DNA from: Sinorhizobium alkalisoli | GTDB lineage: Bacteria; Pseudomonadota; Alphaproteobacteria; Rhizobiales; Rhizobiaceae | NCBI RefSeq assembly: GCF_008932245.1 | Contig: NZ_CP034909.1 | Span: 930,001-994,000 of the forward strand | Length of the DNA stretch: 64,000 bases | Reading direction: 5' to 3' | Shown here: piece by piece, positions 47,501 to 55,311 of the stretch | How positions within the stretch are numbered: the first letter of the stretch is position 1 | Layout of the letters: the number at the start of each line of letters is the position of its first letter | Notes under the pieces: model-generated | Database searches by the model: none | The model's input: the letters and a program-made list of their open reading frames with translations, nothing else | Told to the model about the DNA's origin: nothing | Translations under genes and position numbers: made by a program

Positions 47501-49648
47501 TCATGCGCGCACGCCTCCGAGCTCCGCCGCTCCGGTCGCCGGGAGCGCGATATAGCCAAGGCACTGCACGCTGAATTCCGAGGAGATTTCCTGGTAGGAC
47601 AGAACCGCCACGTTGACATCGTGGCGGGCCAGAAGGTTTCGGACGTGCCGCCGGATGTCGATCGATGTCAGGATCGCGGTGCGAAGCTGAGTATCAGCCA
47701 ATTCCTGCCGCTTTTTCATTTCGTCCAGGATCGGCGCTGCCCACTGCTCCGGAACGCCACCGGCCGGCCCGGTACCCTTCTCCACCGCGGTTCTCACTTC
47801 GTCCTCCAGAGGCCGCGTCAAGAGATAGGCGGAAACGATCCTGTTGCTGTCGGCGAAACGGAAGCAGATTTGCCGGGCGAGGCTCACTCGCACGCTGTCG
47901 GTCAGGGCCTGGACCCCCTGTATTTGCGCACCGCGCTCGGCAATAGCCTGGAGAATGATCCGCATGTTGGTGATCGGTACGTCCTCCTCGACCAGCCTTC
48001 GCAGCACTTCGGCAAGCTTCTGTGCTGAAACCGCCTCGAGAACTTCGCGGATTAGATCGCCATAGGCTTCTTCCAATCTGCCGAGCATGGCACGCACCTC
48101 CTGTGCGTCGATGAACTCCGGTGCATAGCGGCGCAACACGCGTTCGACGAGCGTGACGATGACGTCGGCCGCTTCGCAGTATCCGACGCCCGCCGCGTCC
48201 AATGCCGCCGCACGGGTTTTCTCGACCCAGACGAGCCTCAGTCCCAAGAGGTCCGGTTGCGTAACATAGGGGACCGCCATGATGTCGAGATCGACCGTTT
48301 CGTCCCAAACCATGACATGGCCGAGCGGCAACCCGGTCTCGAGGACCGGAACCCCTTCGAAAGCTATGCGAAGCCCGGTCCGTTCCTGCCGTGGATCCGT
48401 GTGGAGGCCGATCGCCGGAACGCGAATGCCGAGGTCGTCAAGGATCGCTGCCGCGGATGCTTCGGCCCGTTCGGCGAACAAGGCGGGCGGAAGCGCCTGG
48501 GCAAGCTCCTCTCCAAGCGACACCGTGATCCTGTGTGCCGCTCCGCCGAGCTTGCCGGAATTGGCGGGCAGGGTGCCTGCGATATGGTCGACGACGGGAC
48601 CGCCGGAGGACACCAGCGACGGCGCCTCGCGCAGCACCGATGCCGGTCCTGCTGCAGTCTCCTCAGCGCCTCGCCGGCGTGCGGCGTAGGCGAGGAGGCC
48701 GGCCGCGGCGGCGAGAAACCAGAAGACGAGCAACGGAAAACCCGGAACCAGGCCAAATCCGAAGAGGATGGCCGCCGCAAGTGCAAGTGCGCGATCGCTC
48801 GCGCCGAGTTGACCGAGGATTTCCGAGCTCAAGTCCTGCGGACGGCTGCCGGACGGGACGCGTGTGACCACGGCACCGGCGGCCACCGCCATCATCAACG
48901 CCGGCATCTGTGCTATCAGGCCGTCGCCAACGGTTAGCAGTGAATAGGTATGTGCCGCTTCGCCGATGGTCAGCCCCCGTTGAAAAGATCCGATGGTTAG
49001 GCCACCGATGAGGTTGATCGCGATGATGATCAGGGCTGCGACCGCATCTCCTTTGACGAACTTCATGGCACCGTCCATGGCGCCGTAGAATTGACTCTCG
49101 CGCTCGAGTTCATCGCGCTTCCGGCGGGCTTCCTGCTGACCGATCTCGCCGCTACGGGCTTCATTGTCGATGCTCATCTGCTTGCCGGGCATAGCGTCGA
49201 GGGCAAAGCGCGCTCCGACCTCGGCCACGCGCTCGGCGCCCTTGGTGATCACCACGAACTGCGCGACCGTGATAATCAGGAAGACGACGAGACCTACGAG
49301 CACGTCACCCCCGACTACGAAATCTCCAAAGGCCGAGACTATCTGGCCCGCGTCGGCCTGAGTCAGGATAAGACGCGTTGTCGTGATCGAAAGGGCAAGG
49401 CGAAACAGCGTGCCGAGCAGAATGATTGATGGCAGAGACGAGAACTGCACCGGGCGCGACACATAGAACGTGCCGATGAGGATAAGCAGGCTGTAGAAGA
49501 AGTTGAAGCCGATCAGCGCGTCTACAAGATAGGTCGGCAGCGGGATGATCATCATCGTTATCGCGAGCATCACCAATGCCGCAACCACGACGTCCGACCG
49601 TCGAGCGGCGGCTCTGGCGAATTGGTTTACGGTGGCGATCGCGCTCAT
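47501..49648 (-). CDS. sctV: T3SS major export gate protein SctV (FlhA/LcrD family)
   Basis: 715 aa. About eight membrane segments in the first 330 residues, with the FHIPEP signature region ARFALDAMPGKQMSIDNEAR and ALIIIAINLIGGLTIGSFQRG. The cytoplasmic domain follows (DLLGLRLVWVEKTRAAALDA; EDVPITNMRIILQAIAERGA). It forms the nonameric export gate. ATG overlaps the SctY-like stop by four bases, so the two are translationally coupled. Confidence 0.96.
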   Translation of the reverse strand: MSAIATVNQFARAAARRSDVVVAALVMLAITMMIIPLPTYLVDALIGFNFFYSLLILIGTFYVSRPVQFSSLPSIILLGTLFRLALSITTTRLILTQADAGQIVSAFGDFVVGGDVLVGLVVFLIITVAQFVVITKGAERVAEVGARFALDAMPGKQMSIDNEARSGEIGQQEARRKRDELERESQFYGAMDGAMKFVKGDAVAALIIIAINLIGGLTIGSFQRGLTIGEAAHTYSLLTVGDGLIAQMPALMMAVAAGAVVTRVPSGSRPQDLSSEILGQLGASDRALALAAAILFGFGLVPGFPLLVFWFLAAAAGLLAYAARRRGAEETAAGPASVLREAPSLVSSGGPVVDHIAGTLPANSGKLGGAAHRITVSLGEELAQALPPALFAERAEASAAAILDDLGIRVPAIGLHTDPRQERTGLRIAFEGVPVLETGLPLGHVMVWDETVDLDIMAVPYVTQPDLLGLRLVWVEKTRAAALDAAGVGYCEAADVIVTLVERVLRRYAPEFIDAQEVRAMLGRLEEAYGDLIREVLEAVSAQKLAEVLRRLVEEDVPITNMRIILQAIAERGAQIQGVQALTDSVRVSLARQICFRFADSNRIVSAYLLTRPLEDEVRTAVEKGTGPAGGVPEQWAAPILDEMKKRQELADTQLRTAILTSIDIRRHVRNLLARHDVNVAVLSYQEISSEFSVQCLGYIALPATGAAELGGVRA

Positions 49649-49980
49649 GTCGCCACCCTTGCCTGAAGATAGTCCCTGAACGCAGCACGCGCTTCATCTT
49701 CCCGGCCACGCAACCAATGTGCCTTGCTTCTCAAACGTGAAAGATCAGGATCGGCATCGCCGGAAATTTCATCGATGCGAGTGATGGCGGCGATTGCGCG
49801 CGTCGCCGCATCCGTAGCGATGAATGCTTCGGCCAAGGAATGCAGTATCGAGATATCTTCCGGGGCCATTCTTGCCGCAAGCAGCAGGAAGACAAGGCCG
49901 CGCTCATGGTGTCCGGCGCGACAGTAGAGCGAACCGAGCGCATGAAGAAATTCGACGCTGTCGGCGCGTTGCTGCGTCAA
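49645..49980 (-). CDS. TPR protein, SctY-like T3SS chaperone
   Basis: 111 aa, almost entirely TPR helices (VEFLHALGSLYCRAGHHERGLVFLLL; SILHSLAEAFIATDA). Position directly before sctV and after an SctX-like gene, together with size, matches the SctX-SctY-SctV module in which SctX and SctY bind each other and SctV. The start is TTG at 49978-49980, which overlaps the previous stop (TTGA) and is supported by coupling rather than a ribosome site. A generic TPR chaperone is an alternative. Confidence 0.65.
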   Translation of the reverse strand: MTQQRADSVEFLHALGSLYCRAGHHERGLVFLLLAARMAPEDISILHSLAEAFIATDAATRAIAAITRIDEISGDADPDLSRLRSKAHWLRGREDEARAAFRDYLQARVAT

Positions 49981-50354
49981 GTGGCTTGCGCCTGCATGAG
50001 GCGGCGCTGAAGATCGCGCCTGCTTTCGATTTCTTCGTTCAGCATCGATGCAGTGAGCTTCGCGATATCCTCGTCGAGGTCCAGGCCGGGCAAGACTTCC
50101 CGGACGACATAGTTCAGTATCTCCTGGGAGCGGGATAGATCGAAAAGGCCGGCACTCGAAAGCCTTGCCCCTTCCGCTGCCGCGCCCGCACGGGAGCCAC
50201 TTGCCTGCCTCTTGTTCCTCGCCTGGCGGACTGATTGCAGGAGCGTGGCGTCGAAGGCCTGCGACTGTGCCTCGACAGCCGCATGCGGCCGCATGGAAAC
50301 CGCGCTTGACTGAGCGCGGCTCCGATGGTCGTGTCGGCGGACCTCCAAGCTCAT
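49977..50354 (-). CDS. putative SctX-like T3SS protein
   Basis: 125 aa, basic and disordered at the N-terminus (VRRHDHRSRAQSSAVSMRPH), helical at the C-terminus (LFDLSRSQEILNYVVREVLP ... NEEIESRRDLQRRLMQ). ATG at 50354 follows GAGGA. Its length (SctX is about 120 aa) and position ahead of the SctY-like gene and sctV suggest SctX. Sequence identity to known members is not obvious by eye, so the assignment rests on synteny. Confidence 0.5.
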   Translation of the reverse strand: MSLEVRRHDHRSRAQSSAVSMRPHAAVEAQSQAFDATLLQSVRQARNKRQASGSRAGAAAEGARLSSAGLFDLSRSQEILNYVVREVLPGLDLDEDIAKLTASMLNEEIESRRDLQRRLMQAQAT

Positions 50355-50377
50355 ACCGTCGTCCTCTTCCTCAGTTG

Positions 50378-51286
50378 TCAGAAGCGAAGCGTGAATTCTT
50401 CTCCCTGCCGCGCTGCTGTCAGGCCGCCGTCGCGAATATCCTTGATGTACCAGCCGTCCTCGAGCGCGGCGCCCTTGTAGAGACGCGTTCCGTCGGCGCT
50501 GATCGCGTAGGGCGTTTCGCCGAACCAAATGGCTTGCAGATTGAATTTCGGCGAGGTATTCGCAACGGCCTCGCCCACGTTGCTCGTCAAAACGTAGCTG
50601 GTGCCGTAAGTCCGATCGAACCAGGTCTGGACATCGTTCCACGACTTGCGGCCCTCTTCATCGACCGCACCGGAGACGGAAAACCGCGTTCCGTCCGCCT
50701 GCAGTCGAAGGTCCGGCAATCCTGACTCCAACAGCTTTGCCGCAACGGCTAAGGACACATCCTCGGCCGAGGGCGGGGAGGGAGGTACGGCTCCGGTCGT
50801 TACACTTTCCTGATTGAAGCTCGCGACAGACAGCGGTCTTTCGGCGTCAGCCACTCCGGCCTGGACGGCCGCGATGGTGAGAAGCGAGAAAGCCACGACG
50901 CCGCCCAGCATCCAGGTCGTGCGCGCGGAGCCGTGGACCTTGTTGCCCGACGAAGCCCGCGCCGGTTCGGAAAGGCTAAGGCGCGCGCTCCCCAGCGAAA
51001 CCGTCACGGGTGTCTTGACCTGGAGGCCATGGCCGACGGGAACCGCCGTATCGTCGACGACGACATCGGCTCCGATTGCCTCGATCATCACCTCGGAACC
51101 GGCGAGCTGCAGACGCACATGGTGCTCACTGACGTCGCGGTCGCTCAGCATGAGATCACAGTCCGCAGCGGAACCGACCAGATAGGATCCCCTGGCCAAG
51201 GGCAAAGAGACGCCGCTGTGAACGCCCTTGAGAACGTCGAGCGACAGATCCGTTACGGCATTCCTCAAGACCAAATTGGATTTCAT
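50378..51286 (-). CDS. sctD: T3SS inner-membrane ring protein SctD
   Basis: 302 aa. A cytoplasmic FHA-like domain (GSYLVGSAADCDLMLSDRDVSEHHVRLQ) is followed by one membrane segment (TTWMLGGVVAFSLLTIAAVQ) near residue 125-145 and a periplasmic domain. That arrangement is typical for SctD, the outer component of the inner-membrane ring. It is somewhat shorter than Ysc-type SctD, as in rhizobial forms. GAGGTGAG precedes the ATG. Confidence 0.85.
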   Translation of the reverse strand: MKSNLVLRNAVTDLSLDVLKGVHSGVSLPLARGSYLVGSAADCDLMLSDRDVSEHHVRLQLAGSEVMIEAIGADVVVDDTAVPVGHGLQVKTPVTVSLGSARLSLSEPARASSGNKVHGSARTTWMLGGVVAFSLLTIAAVQAGVADAERPLSVASFNQESVTTGAVPPSPPSAEDVSLAVAAKLLESGLPDLRLQADGTRFSVSGAVDEEGRKSWNDVQTWFDRTYGTSYVLTSNVGEAVANTSPKFNLQAIWFGETPYAISADGTRLYKGAALEDGWYIKDIRDGGLTAARQGEEFTLRF

Positions 51287-51378
51287 CGAACTCTCACCTC
51301 GCTTGCCCTATAGCCAAGACAGTAACGCCACGTGCAAGGCGTGACCCGGTCCATTTCAAGTCTTTGCAACGGAGATGA

Positions 51379-51403
51379 GAGGGGCGGCGCCAAGCCGCCC
51401 CTC
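51379..51403. terminator. hairpin between the small leading gene and sctD
   Basis: Perfect 10-bp inverted repeat gaggggcggc (51379-51388) / gccgcccctc (51394-51403), 5-nt loop, nine bases beyond the stop of the 53-aa gene. No T-run follows on the minus strand. It may attenuate readthrough or stabilise the upstream message, giving more of the small protein than of SctD. Confidence 0.6.
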
Positions 51404-51412
51404 GGCCTGATG

Positions 51413-51574
51413 CTAGCCGTTCGGACGCTGCTTCGCTGCGTCGAGGGCGACCTTCTTTTCAGTCGTGACCTTCGTGATTTCAGCAGACTTTTCGATAGCC
51501 TTATCAAAGGCTTCCGTCATCGTCTTAATGGAATTGTCCGAAGTTTGCGTACCGCTTACACCGGAAACAGCCAT
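51413..51574 (-). CDS. small protein at the head of the leftward T3SS operon (needle-subunit candidate)
   Basis: 53 aa (MAVSGVSGTQTSDNSIKTMT ... ALDAAKQRPNG). An ideal ribosome site AAGGAG is six bases before ATG at 51574. The sequence is a small Ser/Thr-rich head followed by an amphipathic helix (EAFDKAIEKSAEITKVTTEK). No cysteine, no signal peptide. Being first, with a hairpin behind it, suits an abundant product such as the needle/pilus subunit SctF, but it is shorter than usual needle proteins (about 70-85 aa) and similarity is not visible. It could also be a small secreted protein or chaperone. Confidence 0.55.
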   Translation of the reverse strand: MAVSGVSGTQTSDNSIKTMTEAFDKAIEKSAEITKVTTEKKVALDAAKQRPNG

Positions 51575-51720
51575 TGTCTTCTCCTTGATAATTCGGCCGG
51601 GCCCGGAGTAGCGCCCCGGAGCCGGCATAGAGTTCTTATCGAGTCGACCACCCCTGCATCGGGGCCAGCAATGGTTAAAGTTCAAGTCGTGAAATGACAA
51701 TTTACAAGGGCATCACATAA

Positions 51721-51737
51721 TATTACAATATGTAATA
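51721..51737. promoter_or_regulatory. palindrome in the divergent T3SS promoter region
   Basis: TATTAC (51721-51726), spacer AATAT, GTAATA (51732-51737): a perfect inverted repeat in the AT-rich spacer between the two T3SS operons. It has the size of an operator for a dimeric regulator. The regulator is not known. Confidence 0.5.
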
Positions 51738-51770
51738 CTTTGTGAGTTTAATCGATTTGAGTGTGGCAGA

Positions 51771-51791
51771 CAATGTCATGATATTGTCATG
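51771..51791. promoter_or_regulatory. nested repeat in the divergent T3SS promoter region
   Basis: TGTCATG occurs twice (51774-51780 and 51785-51791), 11 bases apart, about one helical turn. The segment CAATGTCATGATATTG (51771-51786) is also a near-perfect palindrome (14 of 16 positions). Such arrays often bind cooperative regulators. The rest of 51575-51943 holds no gene. Confidence 0.5.
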
Positions 51792-51943
51792 CAATCAAGA
51801 TTTACAGTATAAATTCATGGTTTTTCAGGCGGCGCTTGTTTAGTGGTTCGCATTCCTAGTTTTTACTCCACCTGTGAGTTGCACGGACGGACATACTGTT
51901 ATAGCTTTCGGCCGGACTGAGGCGGGCAGTCGGAACGTATTAC

Positions 51944-52597
51944 ATGAAGAGTGTCATGCTTGCGCGGAGATTCTGTATGTTTGCTGTTGCTATATTAGCG
52001 GCACCGATTCCGGCCATCGCCGGCGCGCCGCGCTGGTACGACAGCAGCTATAACTATGTCCTGATCAATCAGGATGTTCGGGACGCACTAAACGAGTTCG
52101 GTCGCAATGTCTCCATTCCGGTCGTTGTTTCTGACAGGATCCGGGGACAGGTCCGAGGTGACGTCCGCGCTGAGACCGCCAAGGGCTTCCTTGACGAGCT
52201 GACCCAGGCCAACGGGCTGATCTGGTACTTCGACGGCTCGATCCTGCACATCAATACCAGTGACGAGTTCTCGACGCAGATCATCAATATCGGCAGGGCA
52301 GACGGCCGGTCGGTCATAGACGAGATCGAGCGATTGGACCTTATGGACGAGCGCTTCTCGATTCGCACGACCGACAATGCTCCGGCACTTCGCGTTTCCG
52401 GACCGCCTCCATTCATTGCAATGGTCAAGCAGGTCGTCTCATCGGTACAGCCGCCTCCGAGAGCTCAGATGGACGATCCGCGCGTGCGGATCTTCCGCGG
52501 TGGCCAGCACAAGGAGGTGGCGGACGATCTGGTCGAGGGTGAGCGCAAGGGGACCAATTCCGAAACGAATGATGTTCAGCAGGAGGGCAACAGATGA
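51944..52597 (+). CDS. rhcC1: T3SS secretin N-terminal domain protein RhcC1 (N0-N1)
   Basis: 217 aa. Signal peptide (FAVAILAAPIPAIAG) followed by the N0 domain typical of SctC (LINQDVRDALNEFGRNVSIP, QVRGDVRAETAKGFLDELTQ, NGLIWYFDGSILHI) and N1 (ADGRSVIDEIERLDL, RVSGPPPFIAMVKQVV). There is no secretin channel domain. A detached N-domain gene is the rhizobial arrangement (RhcC1/NolW), the channel being encoded by rhcC2 in the opposite operon. It leads the rightward operon and its stop overlaps the next start (ATGA). Confidence 0.88.
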   Translation: MKSVMLARRFCMFAVAILAAPIPAIAGAPRWYDSSYNYVLINQDVRDALNEFGRNVSIPVVVSDRIRGQVRGDVRAETAKGFLDELTQANGLIWYFDGSILHINTSDEFSTQIINIGRADGRSVIDEIERLDLMDERFSIRTTDNAPALRVSGPPPFIAMVKQVVSSVQPPPRAQMDDPRVRIFRGGQHKEVADDLVEGERKGTNSETNDVQQEGNR

Positions 52598-52779
52598 CTG
52601 GATCGGTAGCCGCGACAACGCAGACACCCGCTCAGATGCAGAATGTAGATGCGTCACAGGCACAATTCGAAGAGGCGCTGCAGCAAGCCGTCGCAAGCGG
52701 CGGCAGTCAGCTGATCGGGCAGGAGATGATGAAAATCGCTCAGGAAGTGCTGAACGAAGCCTTGTCCGACGAGGAATGA
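52594..52779 (+). CDS. 61-aa unknown protein of the rightward T3SS operon
   Basis: Starts ATGA-overlapping with rhcC1. Sequence MTGSVAATTQTPAQMQNVDA, then a helix with FEEALQQAVASGG and MKIAQEVLNEALSDEE. No signal peptide and no recognised family. The size and helix suggest a secreted or needle-related small component (SctF/SctI-like) or a chaperone. Coupling to rhcC1 and proximity to sctI support a structural or export-related role. Confidence 0.65.
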   Translation: MTGSVAATTQTPAQMQNVDASQAQFEEALQQAVASGGSQLIGQEMMKIAQEVLNEALSDEE

Positions 52780-52801
52780 CTTAGCAACAGGAGACGCAAC
52801 C

Positions 52802-53233
52802 ATGACGGTTGTCCCGCCAGTTGAGAATACGACAGTCGCAATATCTCCACCCGCGCAGGACTCGAACTCGATCACTTCGCAAGACCTGTTCGAACATTCG
52901 GCGCTGAACGCCCAGAGCCTGCCGCACGGCGCGAGCCCGGTCGATCTCGGCCGAACGATCGTCGACAACCTCAAGGGCTTCGTCGAGCGTGCTGGGGCAT
53001 TCGCGAGTGGCTCCGAGCTTCTGGCCGGTCCTGGCCAAACGCCGACCTCACAGTCATTTGCGCCTGGTGCGGTCGCCGCGCAAGCAGATGTCACGCGTAC
53101 ATCGGACAGCGAGGCGGGTCGGCTGGTGGAGGCGTTGGGAAAGATTTTCGATCACGCCATCGAAACCCAGATGATCGTCCGCGGCCCCACGCAATTCACC
53201 AGCGCGACAATGACGCTTACCAAAGGTCAATGA
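52802..53233 (+). CDS. sctI: T3SS inner-rod-like protein SctI (NolB-like)
   Basis: 143 aa. An extended low-complexity N-terminal half precedes a C-terminal helix ending VRGPTQFTSATMTLTKGQ, where SctI proteins end in T..T....LLKGQ. Position directly before sctJ is that of nolB in other rhizobia. It would form the inner rod or the junction to the needle. Its stop overlaps the sctJ start (ATGA at 53230-53233). Confidence 0.7.
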   Translation: MTVVPPVENTTVAISPPAQDSNSITSQDLFEHSALNAQSLPHGASPVDLGRTIVDNLKGFVERAGAFASGSELLAGPGQTPTSQSFAPGAVAAQADVTRTSDSEAGRLVEALGKIFDHAIETQMIVRGPTQFTSATMTLTKGQ

Positions 53234-54030
53234 AGATCTCGTGGCGTTTCTCACCTATCTGGCGTGTACTGCTGCTCGGGCTCATGGTTCTGATGCTTGA
53301 GGCCTGCAGCGTCGATCTTTACACCAATCTTGAGGAGCGCGAGGCGAACGAGATGGTCGCGACGCTGCTGTCGAATGGCATAGCCGCAAGTCGCGTCGTG
53401 CAGAAGGACGGCAAGCTCACCGTAACGGTTGACGAGGATCAGTTCTCGCAGGCCGTCGCCGTGCTCAACACTGCCGGGTTGCCGAAAGAGAAATTCGCCA
53501 CCCTCGGCACCGTGTTCAAGCAGGAAGGCCTCGTTGCCTCGCCGGTGCAGGAGCGCGCGCAGATGATCTACGCGCTGAGTGAGGAGCTCTCCCGGACGGT
53601 TTCCGAGATCGACGGCGTCCTCTCTGCGCGCGTCCACGTCGTCCTTCCGGACAATGACCCGCTGCAGCGTAATGCGATACCGGCTTCAGCCTCGGTTTTC
53701 ATTCGCCATGAAGCTGATCTCGACGTCAACCCGCTGATTCCGCGGATAAAGACGCTGGTCGCCAACAGCATATCCGGCCTAACCTACGAAAAAGTCTCGG
53801 CGGTGCCGGTAGCGAGCCAGCGGACGAGCGAGCCGGCCCCAGGCGCAGAACTCACCTCCTTCCTTGGTATTTGGATGCTGCCAGCGAGCGTCGCCAAGGC
53901 CAAACTCATCTTTGGCTGTCTGGCAGGTGCTCTGCTGGCCGCGATGGTAAGCCTCGGCTATCTTGCGTGGCGCAAGCAGAGCAAGCGGCGAAAGATCTAT
54001 CCTCTGCAGCCATATGGTCCGGCAAAGTGA
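53230..54030 (+). CDS. sctJ: T3SS inner-membrane lipoprotein SctJ (NolT)
   Basis: 266 aa. Lipobox LMLEAC with Cys26, then YscJ/FliF domains (LYTNLEEREANEMVATLLSNG; QEGLVASPVQERAQMIYALS; SVFIRHEADLDV) and a C-terminal membrane segment (LIFGCLAGALLAAMVSLGYL). It builds the inner-membrane ring with SctD. The stop overlaps the sctK GTG start. Confidence 0.95.
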   Translation: MKISWRFSPIWRVLLLGLMVLMLEACSVDLYTNLEEREANEMVATLLSNGIAASRVVQKDGKLTVTVDEDQFSQAVAVLNTAGLPKEKFATLGTVFKQEGLVASPVQERAQMIYALSEELSRTVSEIDGVLSARVHVVLPDNDPLQRNAIPASASVFIRHEADLDVNPLIPRIKTLVANSISGLTYEKVSAVPVASQRTSEPAPGAELTSFLGIWMLPASVAKAKLIFGCLAGALLAAMVSLGYLAWRKQSKRRKIYPLQPYGPAK

Positions 54031-54725
54031 CGGAGCGCTCAGCGGCAAACGGCGCGACGGGCGCCGAAGCGGAGAGCATCTGGGAAACCTTCCGCAGTTC
54101 CCCGGCTCGCCTCATCCACCCGCGCCATATTGTCATCGCCTATGATGAGGCGATCACAATCGAGGCAGCCGTCAGGCTGCAGCAGTCCGATCGGGTGCAA
54201 AGACCACTGTTGCGGCTGCTAATGGAGAAATTCGAGCTTCCGGATGTCGGCTCCTGTCCCTCCCCGGAAGAAGACGACCTCAAGCTCCTGGCACTGGCAC
54301 CGTCGGCTGTAGTGCAGCACAGCTATCTGGCGGGGGCGGTATTTTGGGGTCATGTGCTTGCCGGCGAAATACGAAGTCGCGAAGTCGCCGTGATGAAAGA
54401 GCGCATCGGCGAGCGCGCTTTCCGGATCGCGGTCGAAAATCGCGATCTTGCCGCCGGGCATGAGCCTCCTGGCGACCTCGACTCCTTGATCAAGGCAATC
54501 GAGGACGACGGCCGCAAATGCTGGGCTGGGTGGCAGGCCTCACTACCGGGTGCCTTGGCGGCGTGGCTTCGTCTGATGGGCGAGGCGGACGAGGCCGAAA
54601 TTCGTTTCTCGGTGGCAGCCGATATTGCAACGGGCGTGGCGATCGTTCGGCGCCTCTTGTGCGACGAAAACACCGAGTTGTCGGCATCACGGGCGGGGAG
54701 GGCTGATGAACGAACTCCCCACTAG
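54027..54725 (+). CDS. sctK: T3SS sorting-platform accessory protein SctK (NolU-like)
   Basis: 232 aa from GTG at 54027, which overlaps the sctJ stop (GTGA). It contains ESIWETFRSSPARLIHPRHI and LPGALAAWLRLMGEADEAE. The family is poorly conserved; position between sctJ and sctL supports the call. It overlaps sctL by about 20 bases. Confidence 0.75.
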   Translation: MTERSAANGATGAEAESIWETFRSSPARLIHPRHIVIAYDEAITIEAAVRLQQSDRVQRPLLRLLMEKFELPDVGSCPSPEEDDLKLLALAPSAVVQHSYLAGAVFWGHVLAGEIRSREVAVMKERIGERAFRIAVENRDLAAGHEPPGDLDSLIKAIEDDGRKCWAGWQASLPGALAAWLRLMGEADEAEIRFSVAADIATGVAIVRRLLCDENTELSASRAGRADERTPH

Positions 54726-55311
54726 GCCGACGACGAAGATTCTCCGAAAGACAGAAGGCGATCACTGGCTCGAAGGGTTCGCATTTCTCGAGGCGGCAAA
54801 AACTGAAGCGGATAAGCAGCTCGCGCAGGTGCGCCAGGTTGTCGAAGCGAGCAGGAAGCAGGGCTACGAGGCCGGCAGACTGGAAGGAGAGCGTCAGGCG
54901 GCCGCCCTACTCATGAAAACGACTGCCGATGTCAACACCTATGTCGCCGGGCTCGACCGGCAGATCGCCGAACTCAGCCTCGCGATCGTCGAGAAACTGC
55001 TTGGCCGTTTCGATCAGGCGGAGCTGGTCGCCAAGCTTGCGCTGCAGGCGCTGCAATCGTTCCAGCATGAGCGCGAGGTGACGATAACCGTATCCCCCGC
55101 CCTGCTTGAGCGCGTAGCTGAACTCATCGAGCGGCACAACAAGGATGCAGCGCTCAAGATCTCGGTTCTCCCTGACCCCCGCATCGACGGCAGCAAGTGC
55201 GTTCTCGCCAATGCCGTGGCTGTTGTCGATGCTGGACTCGACACGCAACTTTCCGTCATTCGCGACGCCTTGGTCGGTGTTCAGACTGATGCTTCGGGCT
55301 CTGCCGCATGA
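54706..55311 (+). CDS. sctL: T3SS stator protein SctL (NolV)
   Basis: 201 aa from ATG at 54706 with GGGAGGG upstream. A coiled-coil N-terminal half ([20 protein letters not shown]) precedes the FliH/YscL domain ([38 protein letters not shown]). It connects the ATPase SctN with SctK and SctQ. It overlaps sctN by ATGA. Confidence 0.9.
   Translation: MNELPTRPTTKILRKTEGDHWLEGFAFLEAAKTEADKQLAQVRQVVEASRKQGYEAGRLEGERQAAALLMKTTADVNTYVAGLDRQIAELSLAIVEKLLGRFDQAELVAKLALQALQSFQHEREVTITVSPALLERVAELIERHNKDAALKISVLPDPRIDGSKCVLANAVAVVDAGLDTQLSVIRDALVGVQTDASGSAA

Noticed and set aside
51879..51905. Sigma-70-like pair TTGCAC and TATAGC before rhcC1
   Set aside because: The spacer is only 15 bases, and many similar pairs occur by chance in this AT-rich region.
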